Shown: positions 44,413 to 56,015 of the stretch, one piece after another
How positions within the stretch are numbered: the first letter of the stretch is position 1
Layout of the letters: every line of letters starts with the position of its first letter
NCBI GenBank assembly: GCA_031472005.1
Contig: PZJY01000009.1
Coordinates: 2,294,001-2,358,000, forward strand
Direction of reading: 5' to 3'
Origin: Tetracladium setigerum
Taxonomy: Eukaryota > Ascomycota > Leotiomycetes > Helotiales
DNA: 64,000 nucleotides
Made by a program: the position numbers and the translations under genes
The notes under the pieces: model-generated
Told to the model about the DNA's origin: nothing
The model's input: the letters and a program-made list of their open reading frames with translations, nothing else
The model's database searches: none

Positions 44413-47400
44413 ATGGCGGACTATCCGGGCTCCCGACCAAATGTAAATCGCCCAAACGATTACGGTAATGCCTCAAACAACCAGAGAGATGCTGCTTTTT
44501 CCAATATTTTCGGTGCCCCTCCACCAGGCCGGTCGCAGACAATGGGGGGCTCTATTGCTCCTCCTTCAATGAACCAAGGTCGTACGCAGACCATGAGCTC
44601 ACGACCTCAACAGCCGATGTACAATGGAACGCATGATGGGATGCAGGGTGGTGGCATGCAACGGCAGCCACCTCCGCGACAGCCACCGCAAGGAGGCTAT
44701 CCTTTGCACGGGTATAACCAGAATAATGGAGGAGGCGGACCTCCAAATGGCTATCAGCAAGGACCTAGGCAAGGCCCGCCAGGTCAGGTAGCCTCACAAC
44801 CCCAGCCTCAGCATCTTCCCCAACAAGTTCGTCCAGATCGTAGGCCATATCCCATACCCCAGAGGATTGATCCCCGAGCACCACCGCCTCAACAATATCA
44901 ACAAAGACCACCTCAACGACCGCAATTCAGCAATGGACCTGCTCTGGCTTCAGACCCATATCGATCTCAGTCCATGGCGAGCATGCAGAGACCTAACATG
45001 TATCAAGGCCCGCCAAGTAATATCTCTCAAGCTCCAGCCAATGCTTTCAGACAACCGGTATACAATGGTCCTGCGTCGAGGACCACCGCTCAGGGAAGAG
45101 TGGTTCCTGATAGGCATGATGATCGTTCCATGTCAATGACAAGTTATTCGGGAGGCGATCGCGATTCACATCAAACCATGAGCGGGAGGGTCATTCCTAG
45201 CCGGCGAACGTCAAATGGTCCAGTGGAACTTCCAGGAAATAACTACCAAACTCCAGTTCAACGCAGCCCAGCGACACAAACCCGAACGACAAGTATGGCC
45301 TCGACTATAGTGGACTCTACTCGCTCGATGTCCATGGCTTCCACCGTCACACCTCCTGCAGAAGCGTTACAGCGTGGACCTTCCGTTGCCAAGTCCGTGA
45401 GCAGCAACACCGAGAGACGACAGAAGTCACCACTCGTTTATCCTGCGCTGCTTTCTCGTGTTGGAGATTGCTTTAGAGAAAAAATTGCTGTTGGGGATAG
45501 AACGAAGAACGGCTTGACGTACAAGAACGCTTTTAGCGGTGCGGAAGCTGTGGACGTCATTTCATACATCATCAAGACGACCGATAGAAATCTTGCTCTG
45601 CTGTTGGGAAGAGCATTAGATGCGCAGAAGTTCTTTCACGATGTCACCTATGATCATCGTCTCAGAGATTCGGCAACAGAGATGTACCAATTCCGTGAAA
45701 CCATGATGGACGAGCCACATGAAGCTCCTGAGGTTAATGGTGTGTTCGTGTTGCTGACCGAGTGCTATTCGCCGACCTGTACAAGAGATCAGCTGTGTTA
45801 TTCCATCGCATGTCCTCGAAGATTGGAGCAGCAGTCTAGGTTGAACCTAAAGCCGCAGCCTGGTTTACGACGTGAAAAGTCATCCTCAAGTTTGCACGAC
45901 GAGATCGAGACAGACGAGCAAAAACTCTGGATCAATACAGTGTCTCAAGAAGTTGCTGACAGTGTCAGCGAACGAGAAAAGAAAAGGCAGGAGGTCATCT
46001 CAGAAATCATGTACACGGAACGTGATTTTGTCAAAGACTTGGAGTATTTGCGAGATTTCTGGATCATGCCTTTACGTTCCAGTAATTCGGGATCTCCATC
46101 ACCGATCCCGGAATCGCGAAAAGAACGAATTGTGCGGACCATCTTCTCAAATATTATCGATCCTCCAAGCATTCATGCCGTTAGTTCGAGATTTGCAGAC
46201 AGCCTCACGGAGCGACAGAGGAAGCAGCCAGTTGTCGATTGTGTTGGTGACATCTTCCTCCAATATGTACCAATGTTTGAGCCATTCATCGTTTACGGTT
46301 CCAACCAATTGGCTGGAAAGTATGAATTTGAGAATGAGCGGTCTTTGAATCCATACTTCTCCAAATTCGTCGACGAAACCGAGCGGCGCAAGGAGTCCAG
46401 AAAGCTGGAACTGAACGGATATCTGACCAAACCCACGACTCGTCTTGCCCGTTATCCTCTGCTTCTCGAAAATGTCCTCAAATACACCGAACCGGCCAGT
46501 CAAGATATTCAGGATATTCCAAAAGCAATGACCATGATTCGTGAACTTCTGACAAGAGTCAATGCCGAGTCTGGAAAGGCTGAGAATCGCTTCAATCTCA
46601 AGCGGTTGCATGAGCAGCTTCGCTTCCGGCCAAATGAGCGCGTCGATCTCAAGCTCCAGGATGAGCAACGAGAGCTGGTGCACAAGGGCGCCTTGAAGAA
46701 GGCTCCTACCGACCCCACTGCCGACATCCAAGCTTATCTGTTTGATCATGCAATGCTTTTAGTCAGAAGCAAGATGGTAGGCAAGAAGGAAGAAGTGAAG
46801 GTCTATCGCAGGCCCATACCCCTCGAACTTCTCTACATTCGAGAAATGGATGAATTGCTACCAAAACAGGGGCTGATCAAGCGTCCAACTTCGAATCTTA
46901 TACCTGGCACCAGAACTGCTACCAATGACAGTAGTAAGAAAGATGGATATCCAATTAGTTTCAAACATCTTGGAAAGGGCGGATATGATCTCACCCTGTA
47001 CGCAGGAACCCCGGGTGTGCGCCAGAAATGGCTGGAGTCTATTGGTGCCCAGCAACAGATTCTACGGAAGCGCGGAGACTTCTATAACCGCTTCATCTTG
47101 TCAAGTAACTTTTTCACCGCTTCCAACAGAGTAAACTGCGTGGCGCCATATGGTAAGTATCTGTCCTCCGCAATTCAACATAATTTCTGACATATTTTAG
47201 ATGGTGGTCGAAAGCTGATCTATGGTACTGATACTGGCATCTATGTCTCCGATCGGAAGGCCAAAGATGCTGCTGCAAGACCAGTCAGGGTCATTGATGT
47301 TGCAAATGTGACCCAGGTTGATGTCCTCGAGGAGTACAATTTACTTCTTGTGCTTTCTCAGAGATCGCTACTTTCCTACCCTCTTTCAGCTCTCAACCCC

Positions 47401-48263
47401 AACGAGCCTGCTATCTCGAAGAGATCAAAGAAGATCCAAAATCACTGCAACTTTTTCAAAACTGGAATTTGCCTTGGGAAACATCTGGTTTGCTGCGTTA
47501 AATCATCGGCGCTATCTACCACAATCAAGGTCTACGAACCCAATGATGCTATGTCTAAAGGCAAGAAGCAGAAGGGATTCGCGAGCAAAATGTTCAACAG
47601 TGGGCAGGATGAGCTCAAGGCTTACAAAGAGTTCTACATTCCAACCGAGTCCTCCTCAATACACTTCCTCAAGTCGAAACTTTGCGTTGCTTGCGCTCGC
47701 GGATTCGAAGTCGTGTCACTTGAAACGCTTGAGACACAATCTCTGCTCGATCAAGCCGATACTTCTCTGGACTTTGTGGCTCGCAAAGAGAACGTTCGAC
47801 CTATTCACATCGAACGTCTCAACGGCGAGTTCCTTCTCAATTACTCGGAATTTTCCTTCTTCGTGAACCGCAATGGCTGGCGAGCGAGACCTGACTGGAG
47901 AATCGATTGGGAAGGACACCCCCAAAGCTTTGCACTGTCCTATCCTTGGATCTTGGCCTTTGAGACCAATTTCATTGAGATTAGAAATATTGACACAAAC
48001 GCGGTGCATATCGTGCCGCACAAGAACATTAGGATGCTACATACCAGCACTCGAGAGGTAAGCCCATTCAACTCGGTCATCCGTACTTGAAAATTCTAAC
48101 AAAAGCACAGATAATCTACGCTTACGAGGACGAAAAGGGAGAAGATATCGTCACGGCCATCGACTTCTGGCCAGCAGGTCGCAAGCCAGAAGCACACCCA
48201 GCACCTGCTGGAAGCCCCAGTGGTGATTTCCGAGATCATCCCTCGACTTCGTCGAGACATTGA
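44413..48263 (+). CDS. Rho guanine nucleotide exchange factor, DEP-DH-PH-CNH (Rom2 type)
   Basis: Exons 44413-47152, 47201-48057 and 48111-48263 give 1249 residues. The first 330 residues are Gln/Pro/Ser-rich and disordered. Then follow DEP (about 340-430, GLTYKNAFSGAEAVDVISY), the DH catalytic domain (about 523-720, EVISEIMYTERDFVKDLEYL, KPTTRLARYPLLLENVLKY), PH (about 755-890, VHKGALKK..., YLFDHAMLLVR) and the citron-homology domain (about 920-1220, KLIYGTDTGIYVSDR, VLEEYNLLLVLS, LCVACARGFEVV). This is the layout of yeast Rom1/Rom2, which load GTP on Rho1 to drive cell-wall integrity signalling at the plasma membrane. The end is an acidic, Pro-rich tail. The whole frame is intact. Confidence 0.93.
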
Positions 48264-49999
48264 GTTCGGAAATGAATAATGATTTGAAAGGAAGAGAGGA
48301 AGCGCACATGGCGATAATAGTGGGTGTAGGATCTAGGAGCGTTTTCTTCCATACCCCCGAACATCTTGACTTTGCAGGCCCTATGCCGTGTAACCATTCT
48401 CACAAATACTCTTGTTTTCCTGCCAGCCACGAAGGAAAATGCCAACCGCAGCTACTTCATGTCATATATTTGTGGTCTTTCACTTTCGGGGCTTTAGGCG
48501 TGCAGCGCGCGCGTATGTCTGTGTGGGTGTGCAGGAAACTTCTTGTTTGTGAGGGTCGCTCAAAATGCATTTCAAGTGCTACTAGAGAAGAGGGAAAAAA
48601 GAGATCAAAATGCCAGTGGAAAATTATTCTGGCGTGCCTCCTGTCGTGCATGCGCTTTTGTGTTGTCGTTTTTTGTCAAACCAAACCCTTGGCTGGGCGT
48701 TTTGATACTTGGGGTTTTCTGATTTCGTTAGACACGACGGTCATATGGAGCAAAATAGCTTGCTTGTCTTTTACACATTTATACCAACACTTTTTTTCAC
48801 ATATGTTAGGTTAGTGTTGTTTGTGGCGTTAGCATCATTATTTATCTTTTTGGGGGAGTTTACATAAATCTATTACAGTGCAGTATCTACAGTAATTCGT
48901 TCTTGTTCCGTGGCGTTGCATTATTGAATTGACTTGTGTGTTTTTTCGATGTGAAAATGGGAAAGTATGCCGCGAGGATGTTGAAGGAGGGAATTGTTGG
49001 TGGATTGGCCTTCGGATCAGTTGTTAAGGGATGGTAACGATATCTCTGCCTTTCAGAGAGAGCCACGAATGAAATCCTTGGGCGACAATCAATAAAGCTT
49101 ATTTACGAATGCCATTAGCAGCATAATTAATATGTTCCATTCAGAAAATCAAGTGCAGGGGTCGAGCCGAGCGAACCATCAGGACAAGGCTGAGATTCTG
49201 CTGATAAGTTTCACTTTTTTCCTCTTCGCAGTAGATTCAGCTGGGAGGAAGGAAGGAGAATAGATGAGAATTTTGATTCGACGCCAGAGCTCAAAAAGCA
49301 GCATGCTCCAGTGAAGGATCAAGCAAGTGAGGTTGCGTACTCAGTTATTATTTCAAGGAATGTGGGGGGCGATCGGGAGAGTGAAGTGTAAATTTTACAA
49401 TTGTTTACATCAACCTCAAAGTTCACCCACTCACAATCAGTTGAAAGTTTAAATATTACAGGAGCTCTTGATCTCATTATTACGGCTGACAATTAGTTTC
49501 GGACCAATCTATTGCCATCCTTTGTTTTGGGAAGAAAGGGGTGAGGTGGAAAGGTGAATGAAGGTATATTGCCAAGTTGAGGGGAGTCTTCCGTACAATA
49601 GGAAGGCTAGGTAGGTACATACAATCGATAAGCGACAACGAATCGGGAACAACAACTTCACTATGAAAAGTTTAGGGACAATAGGAAGCATTTCAAATCA
49701 AGAAGAATCAGGAAGGACAAGGTCAGAATTGGATTTTGAATGTAACAATTGTCAATTGAATGTAAGGTGGGGTAAGTAAAGGTAACAATAGTCCCCTTCA
49801 AATTCAACTCAACAATGCTAAAAAAGAGCTCTTATTGTCACCAGTAGCGTCTTTGTCTACTGTCTATGAAGGGTATAAGTATACTTCCTCTCTCCCATCT
49901 TTCCTATTGCTTTTTCTTTTCGAACTTTGCAACAACATCTCCTCGAAGCACCACCACCAACCACCAACCCACCACCACTCACCAACCACAGCAAGCACG
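48264..49999. other. Long intergenic region
   Basis: 1.7 kb between two rightward genes. It includes the RhoGEF 3' flank and a C/T- and CCACCA-rich stretch just before the next start (49920-49995). No gene, RNA or mobile element recognised. Confidence 0.55.
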
Positions 50000-52185
50000 A
50001 TGGAGCCTTTCCCAGAGGATCCTGCCCCAGTCACTGGGGGGAGGAAGAGAGGAAGAAGAAGCATCGTGCCAACCGCCACCGAGGCGGAGTGAAGAACAGA
50101 GAGAAGAGAGAGAGAAAAGCTGCTGAAGAAGCCGCTGCCGCATCCGGCGATCCATCTTTGTCGTCTTCGTCGCCTTTGTTTTCGCCGACCGCCCTGATAA
50201 GCTCACCCACCCTCAACGCTCCTCCCTCTTCCACCGCCCTCACTCCGTCCGGCGGCTCCTTCACCAACACCAACACGACCACGGCGAGATTGTTCGATCT
50301 CCCAACTGCCACCCAGGAAGTCTTCGGGATTGTCGAGCAGATTAGTGACATGAAAATGGAACATGAACGTCTGAACAACCGGATCCTGGCATTGGAGGCT
50401 CAAAACGAAGACACAGCCAAACATCTCAGTTACACGGAAGAGAAGCATGCCAAGTTGCAACGGGTCCACAAGGAAATCAATGAGAAGTTCCGCGTGGAGC
50501 AAACAGACCTCCGAAAGGCACGCAAAGAATTCACCCATCTTGAAAAGGAACTCGAAGCCGAGAAAGAAGAGACGAAGCGTGCACATGCTCGCATCCAAGC
50601 ACTTGAGACCAGTCTCGCCAATGCCAAAACTTCTCTCGCAAGCGAGAAGAGGTCAAATCAGGCCCAGGCGGACGACAAGCTCAGACTCGAAGAGCAGCTC
50701 ACCGATGCCTTCAAAGATGCAACGGGCATCCTTAATCAATCCAAGGGAAAAGACGACGAGATCAAAGAGCTTCGGAAGGAGATTGCAGAGCATATCGCAG
50801 CAAAGAAGGAGCAGCAGCAAGAATTCGTAGAACAGGCCGCCCTTCTCGCCAACATCCAGGAAGATCTCGAAAAGGCACAAAGCGAAGCTCAGCCATTCGA
50901 TCCCAGCATCGACGCATTCCCAGAACTGAATGCTTCCAAAGATGCCATGACACCGCCGCGGCCTGTTACTGCTGCTGGTCACATGAGATCTCTTGGAGAT
51001 GAGTTGTCGATGTTTGAAGACATCGAGGGCTTCGATGGAGAGGTTATAGACTTCACTCAATTCATTGGCGGATTTCAGCAGACTGAACCAATTGCACCTT
51101 CTACTGCTGCTCTTCCCGTTCAACGATCCCGCAGCTCTCAAACCCCATCCTTGATCCAGGAATCCCAAGGCTCTCAAACCCCTACCTTGATCCAACAATC
51201 TCATGGCTCTCAAACCGCCTCCGCAATTCAACGATCCCAAGGCTCTCAAACCCCCATCTTGATTCAACAATCCCAAGGCTCTCAAACCGCCTCCGCAGTC
51301 CAACGATCACGCGGCTCTCAAACCTTCTCCACACTCAAACGATCCCGCGGCTCTCAAACAGCATCTCCAGAGGTCATCAACCTGAGCCAGGTTTTCGGTG
51401 CATCTCAAAGTATCACACCAAGCGCCGAGACTCCAGCTGTTCTCACTGAGACCACCGAGCCTCGAATCATCTATGTCGACCGTCCATCTACCATCTTCAA
51501 CCACAACGCCTTCTTATGCTGGCTCCAAGTTGACATTGACTTCTGGTACCTCATCGGCGTCATCATTATGGCTGCTCTGGAGAATTACCTTAGTAACGAA
51601 CCTTCAAGTTCTCTCGATGATACTTCTAGTTTCGCGGGCCCCTCTACAGGTCCTCTCCTCCAGGCAGGCGACAATGATGACAGTGAAGGCCAAACTTCCG
51701 ATTCCTTTGGTGATCCTGAAGAAAAGGACGAGACTGATTCTGCTCCTGTTCGACAATCTCCAACCAACCAAGACGGCCGTTCGAACCACCTTGGATTATC
51801 TCAAGTCTCTGGCGACGTATCAGGACGAAGCGCAAGAAACCATGCTCGCAGTAGCAGCCCAAAAGACGCTCACAACAAGTTTGCTTCCGAGCAAAATCGC
51901 AAAGCCAACTTCTGGCGAATTTTCTTCACCTACCTCCTCCATGTTTGCATCTACCTCTTCTTCTTCTCAGCCTACAGGACCATCGGTTATCGCGAGATGT
52001 GGCTTCAGGCGAATGAGTCTACTCGTTCTTACATCGCCAGCTTCTTTGTCGGCCGTTCGAGTTCTTACCGATCTGGCATGTTCTCCTTGCGATTTTGGAT
52101 GTCCGAATATTGGGCGATGACATTGCTACGTGCAGCTCAATTCATCACACAATACCAAGCCAAGTCCAATCGAATTCCTGGTTAA
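50000..52185 (+). CDS. Coiled-coil protein with 12-residue repeats and membrane segments, one apparent frameshift
   Basis: The only ATG before the long frame is at 50000 (MEPFPEDPAPVTGG). It is separated from that frame by one base at the GGGGGG run 50036-50041; an extra G gives a 728-residue protein. The rest has a basic stretch (EEERKKKHRANRHRGG), a Ser/Thr/Pro linker and a long coiled coil (about 115-300, heptads such as LRKARKEFTHLEKELEAEKE). Next come seven copies of Q[R/Q]S[Q/R]GSQT[P/A]SxI, a hydrophobic segment (FWYLIGVIIMAALENYL), an acidic Ser-rich region, and a second hydrophobic segment (FFTYLLHVCIYLFFFSAY). The layout suggests a membrane-anchored tether, but I do not recognise the family and assign no function. 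Confidence 0.72.
51121..51372 (+). repeat. 36-bp coding minisatellite, 7 copies
   Basis: Seven consecutive 36-bp units, each with the core GGCTCTCAAAC (AGCTCTCAAAC in the first), encode a 12-residue repeat. Units 3 and 5 and units 2 and 4 resemble each other, suggesting duplication of unit pairs. Length variation between strains is likely. Confidence 0.85.
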
Positions 52186-53550
52186 GGGTGTATCCTCATA
52201 ATCATTCTACACTGTCACTGATATGATGGGATTGGGAGATTGGATCTCCGTTCCGGGAATTTATCTCAATCCTCTTGTCGCATCGTGCTCTCTTCTCCCT
52301 CGATCTTCGATCTTCGATCTACGGTGCATTGAATCTCACTCGGTACACTCTGTACAGTGCTCGGCGTTTTCTTTTATGGCGGAAATCTTCTTCTGCTTCC
52401 ACTTCTTCGTCTTCCATCGACGGCAGCCATGACGACTGGCCTTTATTTGTGTCTTTCTTGTTCTTTCGGTGGTTACTTCTAAGAGCGACTTGCCTTTTCG
52501 ATATCTGCGATGTCGATTGTCGGTGAATCTGGCGTTTTGGTCTGCTTGGCGTTGTCTTCTGACTCTCCCACGAGCAGTCTGGCGTTGGGCGATGATACCA
52601 TCAACTTTGTTTTCTTGTCATTCTACATTTTCCAATTTTCCTGTTGTACATTATACACATTACTCATTGCTCATTGCTCGATGGATGCTGATGCTGGATG
52701 GTCTGATTTGGTCTGGTTCATGAGAGGGATCAAGATACCAACAGATTTGTTCCATAGCTTCCTAGATAGGTCAGTCGCGTGGAGAAGATGAAATTCGAAG
52801 ATAATTGAAATAATTGAAATAGCAGCAGCCTTGCTTGCATGCCATCCGCCCATGTGTGAAAAAAATGGCATAGTCCGATGTGATATACTTACTGATACCT
52901 ACCAAGCCAGCCAGGAAAGCTTAAGGATATTGCGGAGGAGGATATTGCGGATTAGTGCGGATTTAATTCTTGCGAGATTCAATCTTCAGTGATCTGATCA
53001 ATCACCTCCCTCCTCCCTCGGTTGCGTTGCGTTGCGCTGCGTTGCGCTGCATTGCGTCGCATCAACAGCATGGCTTGATTAATAATACTGTAATGACACT
53101 GTAATTACACTGTACAAACAAGAATAGCACACAAACAATAACAATGGAGTGATGCAACGCAGCGCAATAGATGCAAATGACGCGAATGTGAATGCAAATA
53201 ATGCGAAATGCAAAATGATTCCAGGTCTTGCAAATTTGATTAGAATTATTAAGATTTGGACCCCTGGATGATGATGATTATTCGGCCTCCTACCTCTCAC
53301 ATTCTGGGCTCCGACAGGGCTGGAAAAACACAAATACTCAAACAACCGATTGGTTCTGGGCCCCGTTGCAAATTGTTCGGCGATGGCTGTGATTATTAAG
53401 ACGCCCGCCAAGACCGCCCTCGCATGTGAGAAGGAGCGGCAGCAAAACAGCAGCCGCCGAGGATGATGAGTGAGCAACTCTGCATTGTTGCTTGCTGTCG
53501 TGCAAATAATGGGAGGGAGTGTTGAGTTTGGATGGATGTGTGTATAGGAA

Positions 53551-53560
53551 GTATATATAG
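53551..53560 (+). promoter_or_regulatory. TATA-like box of the DUF4336 gene
   Basis: GTATATATAG lies about 390 bases before the chosen ATG and only six bases before the in-frame ATG at 53566. If it positions transcription about 30-60 bases downstream, the 53566 ATG is excluded from the message. Confidence 0.4.
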
Positions 53561-53887
53561 AAAGCATGGCTCGCCCCTTCCTGAACCCTTCTCTTTCTTC
53601 TGTATTATATCCAGCTTCCTTCCACATTCAACACATTCACCAGCAACTGCAACCGACCACTCTCACATTCATCGCGACCTCATCCAGTAGGAATACGTCA
53701 TCCGCACGTCCTCCGTTATCATTGACAAAAAGTTATCAAAAACATCTCGACCTCCACCTCTCCCCGCGACTCTCCTCTTTCGCAACACCAACACCAACAC
53801 GAAAACCTCCTCCTCGAAACTTCTTTACCTCCTATATCTCCTCCCGCAGCCTTTCCAACATCAATTGGAAACCTTCTAAATCCCTAC

Positions 53888-53888
53888 G

Positions 53889-53921
<33 letters not shown>

Positions 53922-53922
53922 T
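53888..53922 (+). repeat. (CAA)n microsatellite in the 5' leader
   Basis: About 11 perfect CAA units just before the DUF4336 start codon. In the upstream frame it would encode a Gln tract. Confidence 0.85.
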
Positions 53923-53946
53923 CAAAATCCCAAACACATCCACACA

Positions 53947-54886
53947 ATGACGACTCCATCCAATCTCGACTCCAAGGTCGTCGTCCGCGAATTGGTTCCG
54001 GGTGTGACTACGCTCTCCATTCCCTTCCTCCGCTTCGATAAGATCAAGTTTGGTATTAGAGCTACAATTGGTAAGTTACTCTTCTCTTCTCTCTGCCGCA
54101 GCATCCCACATCCCACATTACTATTCCCATCCATCCTCAATGCCTCCCTCGTCTGAACTGAACTGTGACTAACAAACACTCCCTCCAGTCCAAATCGGAA
54201 ATGGCCTCGCAGTCTTCTCCCCAATCCCAATCACTCCCGTTGTGACCGCCCACATCAAATCCCTCGGTCTCCCCGTCACCTACCTCATCGCCCCGGATAT
54301 CGAGCACCACATGTCCCTCTCCGCCTGGGCCGCCGCCTACCCAACCGCGCATATCATCGCCCCCGAAGGCCTCCCCGAAAAGCGCGCCCAACAAAACGCA
54401 ACCAACAAAGACGTGACCCTCCTCAACTTCGGCACCGTCTTCACCGTCAAGGACAAGAAGAGCCCCGAGGGAATCAAAGTCACACCCGAATTCGACAGCC
54501 AATTCCACTTTGAGCTGGTCGATGCACACATTAATAAAGAGTTGGTCTTTGTGCACAAGGCGAGCAAGACGTTGATCACGGCCGATTTGCTGTTCAATCT
54601 TCCGGCTCACGAGCAGTATTCTAAGTCGGGCGAGTCGGCTACGACGGGTATCTTCACCAAGATCTTCACGGCGCTGAATAATACCCATGGGACTGCCATC
54701 TGGCAGAAGCGCATGGCGTGGTATGTCTTCAGCAAGGCCGATCGACCGGGTTTCAATGCCTCGGTGCAGCGGATCAACGCTTGGGATTTCGTCAACATCG
54801 TTCCGTCTCATGGAGATTCGATTGTTGGCGATGGGAAGCAAATCTTTGAGAAGGTCTTTGGGTGGCACTTGAATGGGAAGAAATAG
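53947..54886 (+). CDS. DUF4336 family protein
   Basis: Exons 53947-54070 and 54189-54886 give 273 residues. VVVRELVPGVTTLSIPF, GNGLAVFSPIPIT, YLIAPDIEHHMSLSAWAAAY, AHIIAPEGLPEKR, LVFVHKASKTLITADLLFNL and NIVPSHGDSIVG match the DUF4336 family. It resembles a metallo-beta-lactamase fold with part of the metal site (the HH pair and a late His) and has no established activity. The frame is also open upstream to ATG 53566, adding 127 residues with a poly-Gln tract, but the TATA box position argues against that start. Confidence 0.88.
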
Positions 54887-56015
54887 ATTGATTGATTTAA
54901 TTATCTTTCTCTCATTTCTTCTTCTTGAAGATAGTGTCTTGCTTCCGAGGCGTTTAAGGAGTTGTAACAAGCATGCCTGGGTGGGTGGACAAGAATTGTT
55001 ACAGTATGTGTGTGTGAGAGGGAGTCCACCCTTCCATGTCAATTTTGCGCGGGTTTTGTGCTTGAATGAGATGTTATACCCTTCATTCCTTTTTGTTTTT
55101 CTTGCAGTCGTCACCTTTTGTTGCAATTTGCATGCTTTGGTATGATTCGGGCGTTTCCGTTCATGTTCTTGTGAGAGAGAGAGAGTGTGTGTGTGTGTGT
55201 GTAATGCTCGGAGGATGCTTGATAGAGACTTAATAGCTTAGTTTAGCTTATCCTACTTAATAAATCAGAATGGAAATTTTTGAGAAAAAGAGGAAAAAAA
55301 GTATCATGTTTCTTGTTCACGTCACATAATAACCTTCAAAGAGAGAATGCTGTCTTACGTCAAACAATGGAATTGAGGTCTCAAGGAACTGAGCAGCCAA
55401 TCTATTGTACTGGCAGCATCTACCAGCGTGTTCTGCGCCTTTTCGACACCCTTCCTCGAGCACTGTAGAGCCATTGACGACGATGACGAGCCCTTCCCCT
55501 TTCCGCGAAGTCGAATCACGATTATACCAGAGTCGTAATACCACTTTTGTATTCAAGCTTTTCTCTCAGGATTCCCCAAATTATAAGGGAAAGAGGTGAT
55601 ATATATACTATACTCCAATTCCGTACAGTAGCGTTCCTGAATATCCTCCGTTCTGCCATATACAATTGCGGCTCTTCTGATCCTGGCAGTATATATACCA
55701 CTTAATCGATTGAAGCTTTGAAATACACAGCAGGGTGCAGTCAAAGAATACAGAACTAGAACTTGGTTCTTGTGCCTGCCTTATATTGGCGACTCTCTAA
55801 AGCCTATATTAGAACAAGTCTATCTATCCAAAATGCGAGCTAAAAAGAGAAACGTAGAGCTTGAGGATATAAAGGTTACATTGAAAGTCACACAACGCTT
55901 AGCGGATAATATTATAAAAAGCTTTGATAAAATAGACATCGATTAATCAATAATAAAGAAATAGCTTATCTTATAAGCAAACTGATTTCTGGACAAAAAG
56001 TTAACAGTAGACATC
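54887..56015. other. Intergenic region between convergent genes
   Basis: A (GA)n(GT)n compound microsatellite at about 55171-55201. Nothing else recognised. Confidence 0.55.

Larger units (their letters stand above)
52186..53946. other. Long intergenic region, repeats and TATA box
   Basis: It has a GTTGC/GCTGC pentamer array at about 53022-53060 and an AT-rich TATATATA at 53552-53559. The stretch before the DUF4336 start carries a (CAA)n run at about 53888-53921. An open frame from ATG 53566 runs into the gene in frame but starts only a few bases after the TATA box, so it is probably upstream of transcription. Confidence 0.55.

Noticed and set aside
50653..51303. 216-codon minus-strand frame with Gly-Leu-Arg-Ala repeats
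   Set aside because: It is antisense to the 36-bp minisatellite and coiled coil of the plus-strand gene.
53079..53627. 182-codon minus-strand open frame upstream of DUF4336
   Set aside because: It crosses the TATA box and leader of the plus-strand gene and has no family feature.
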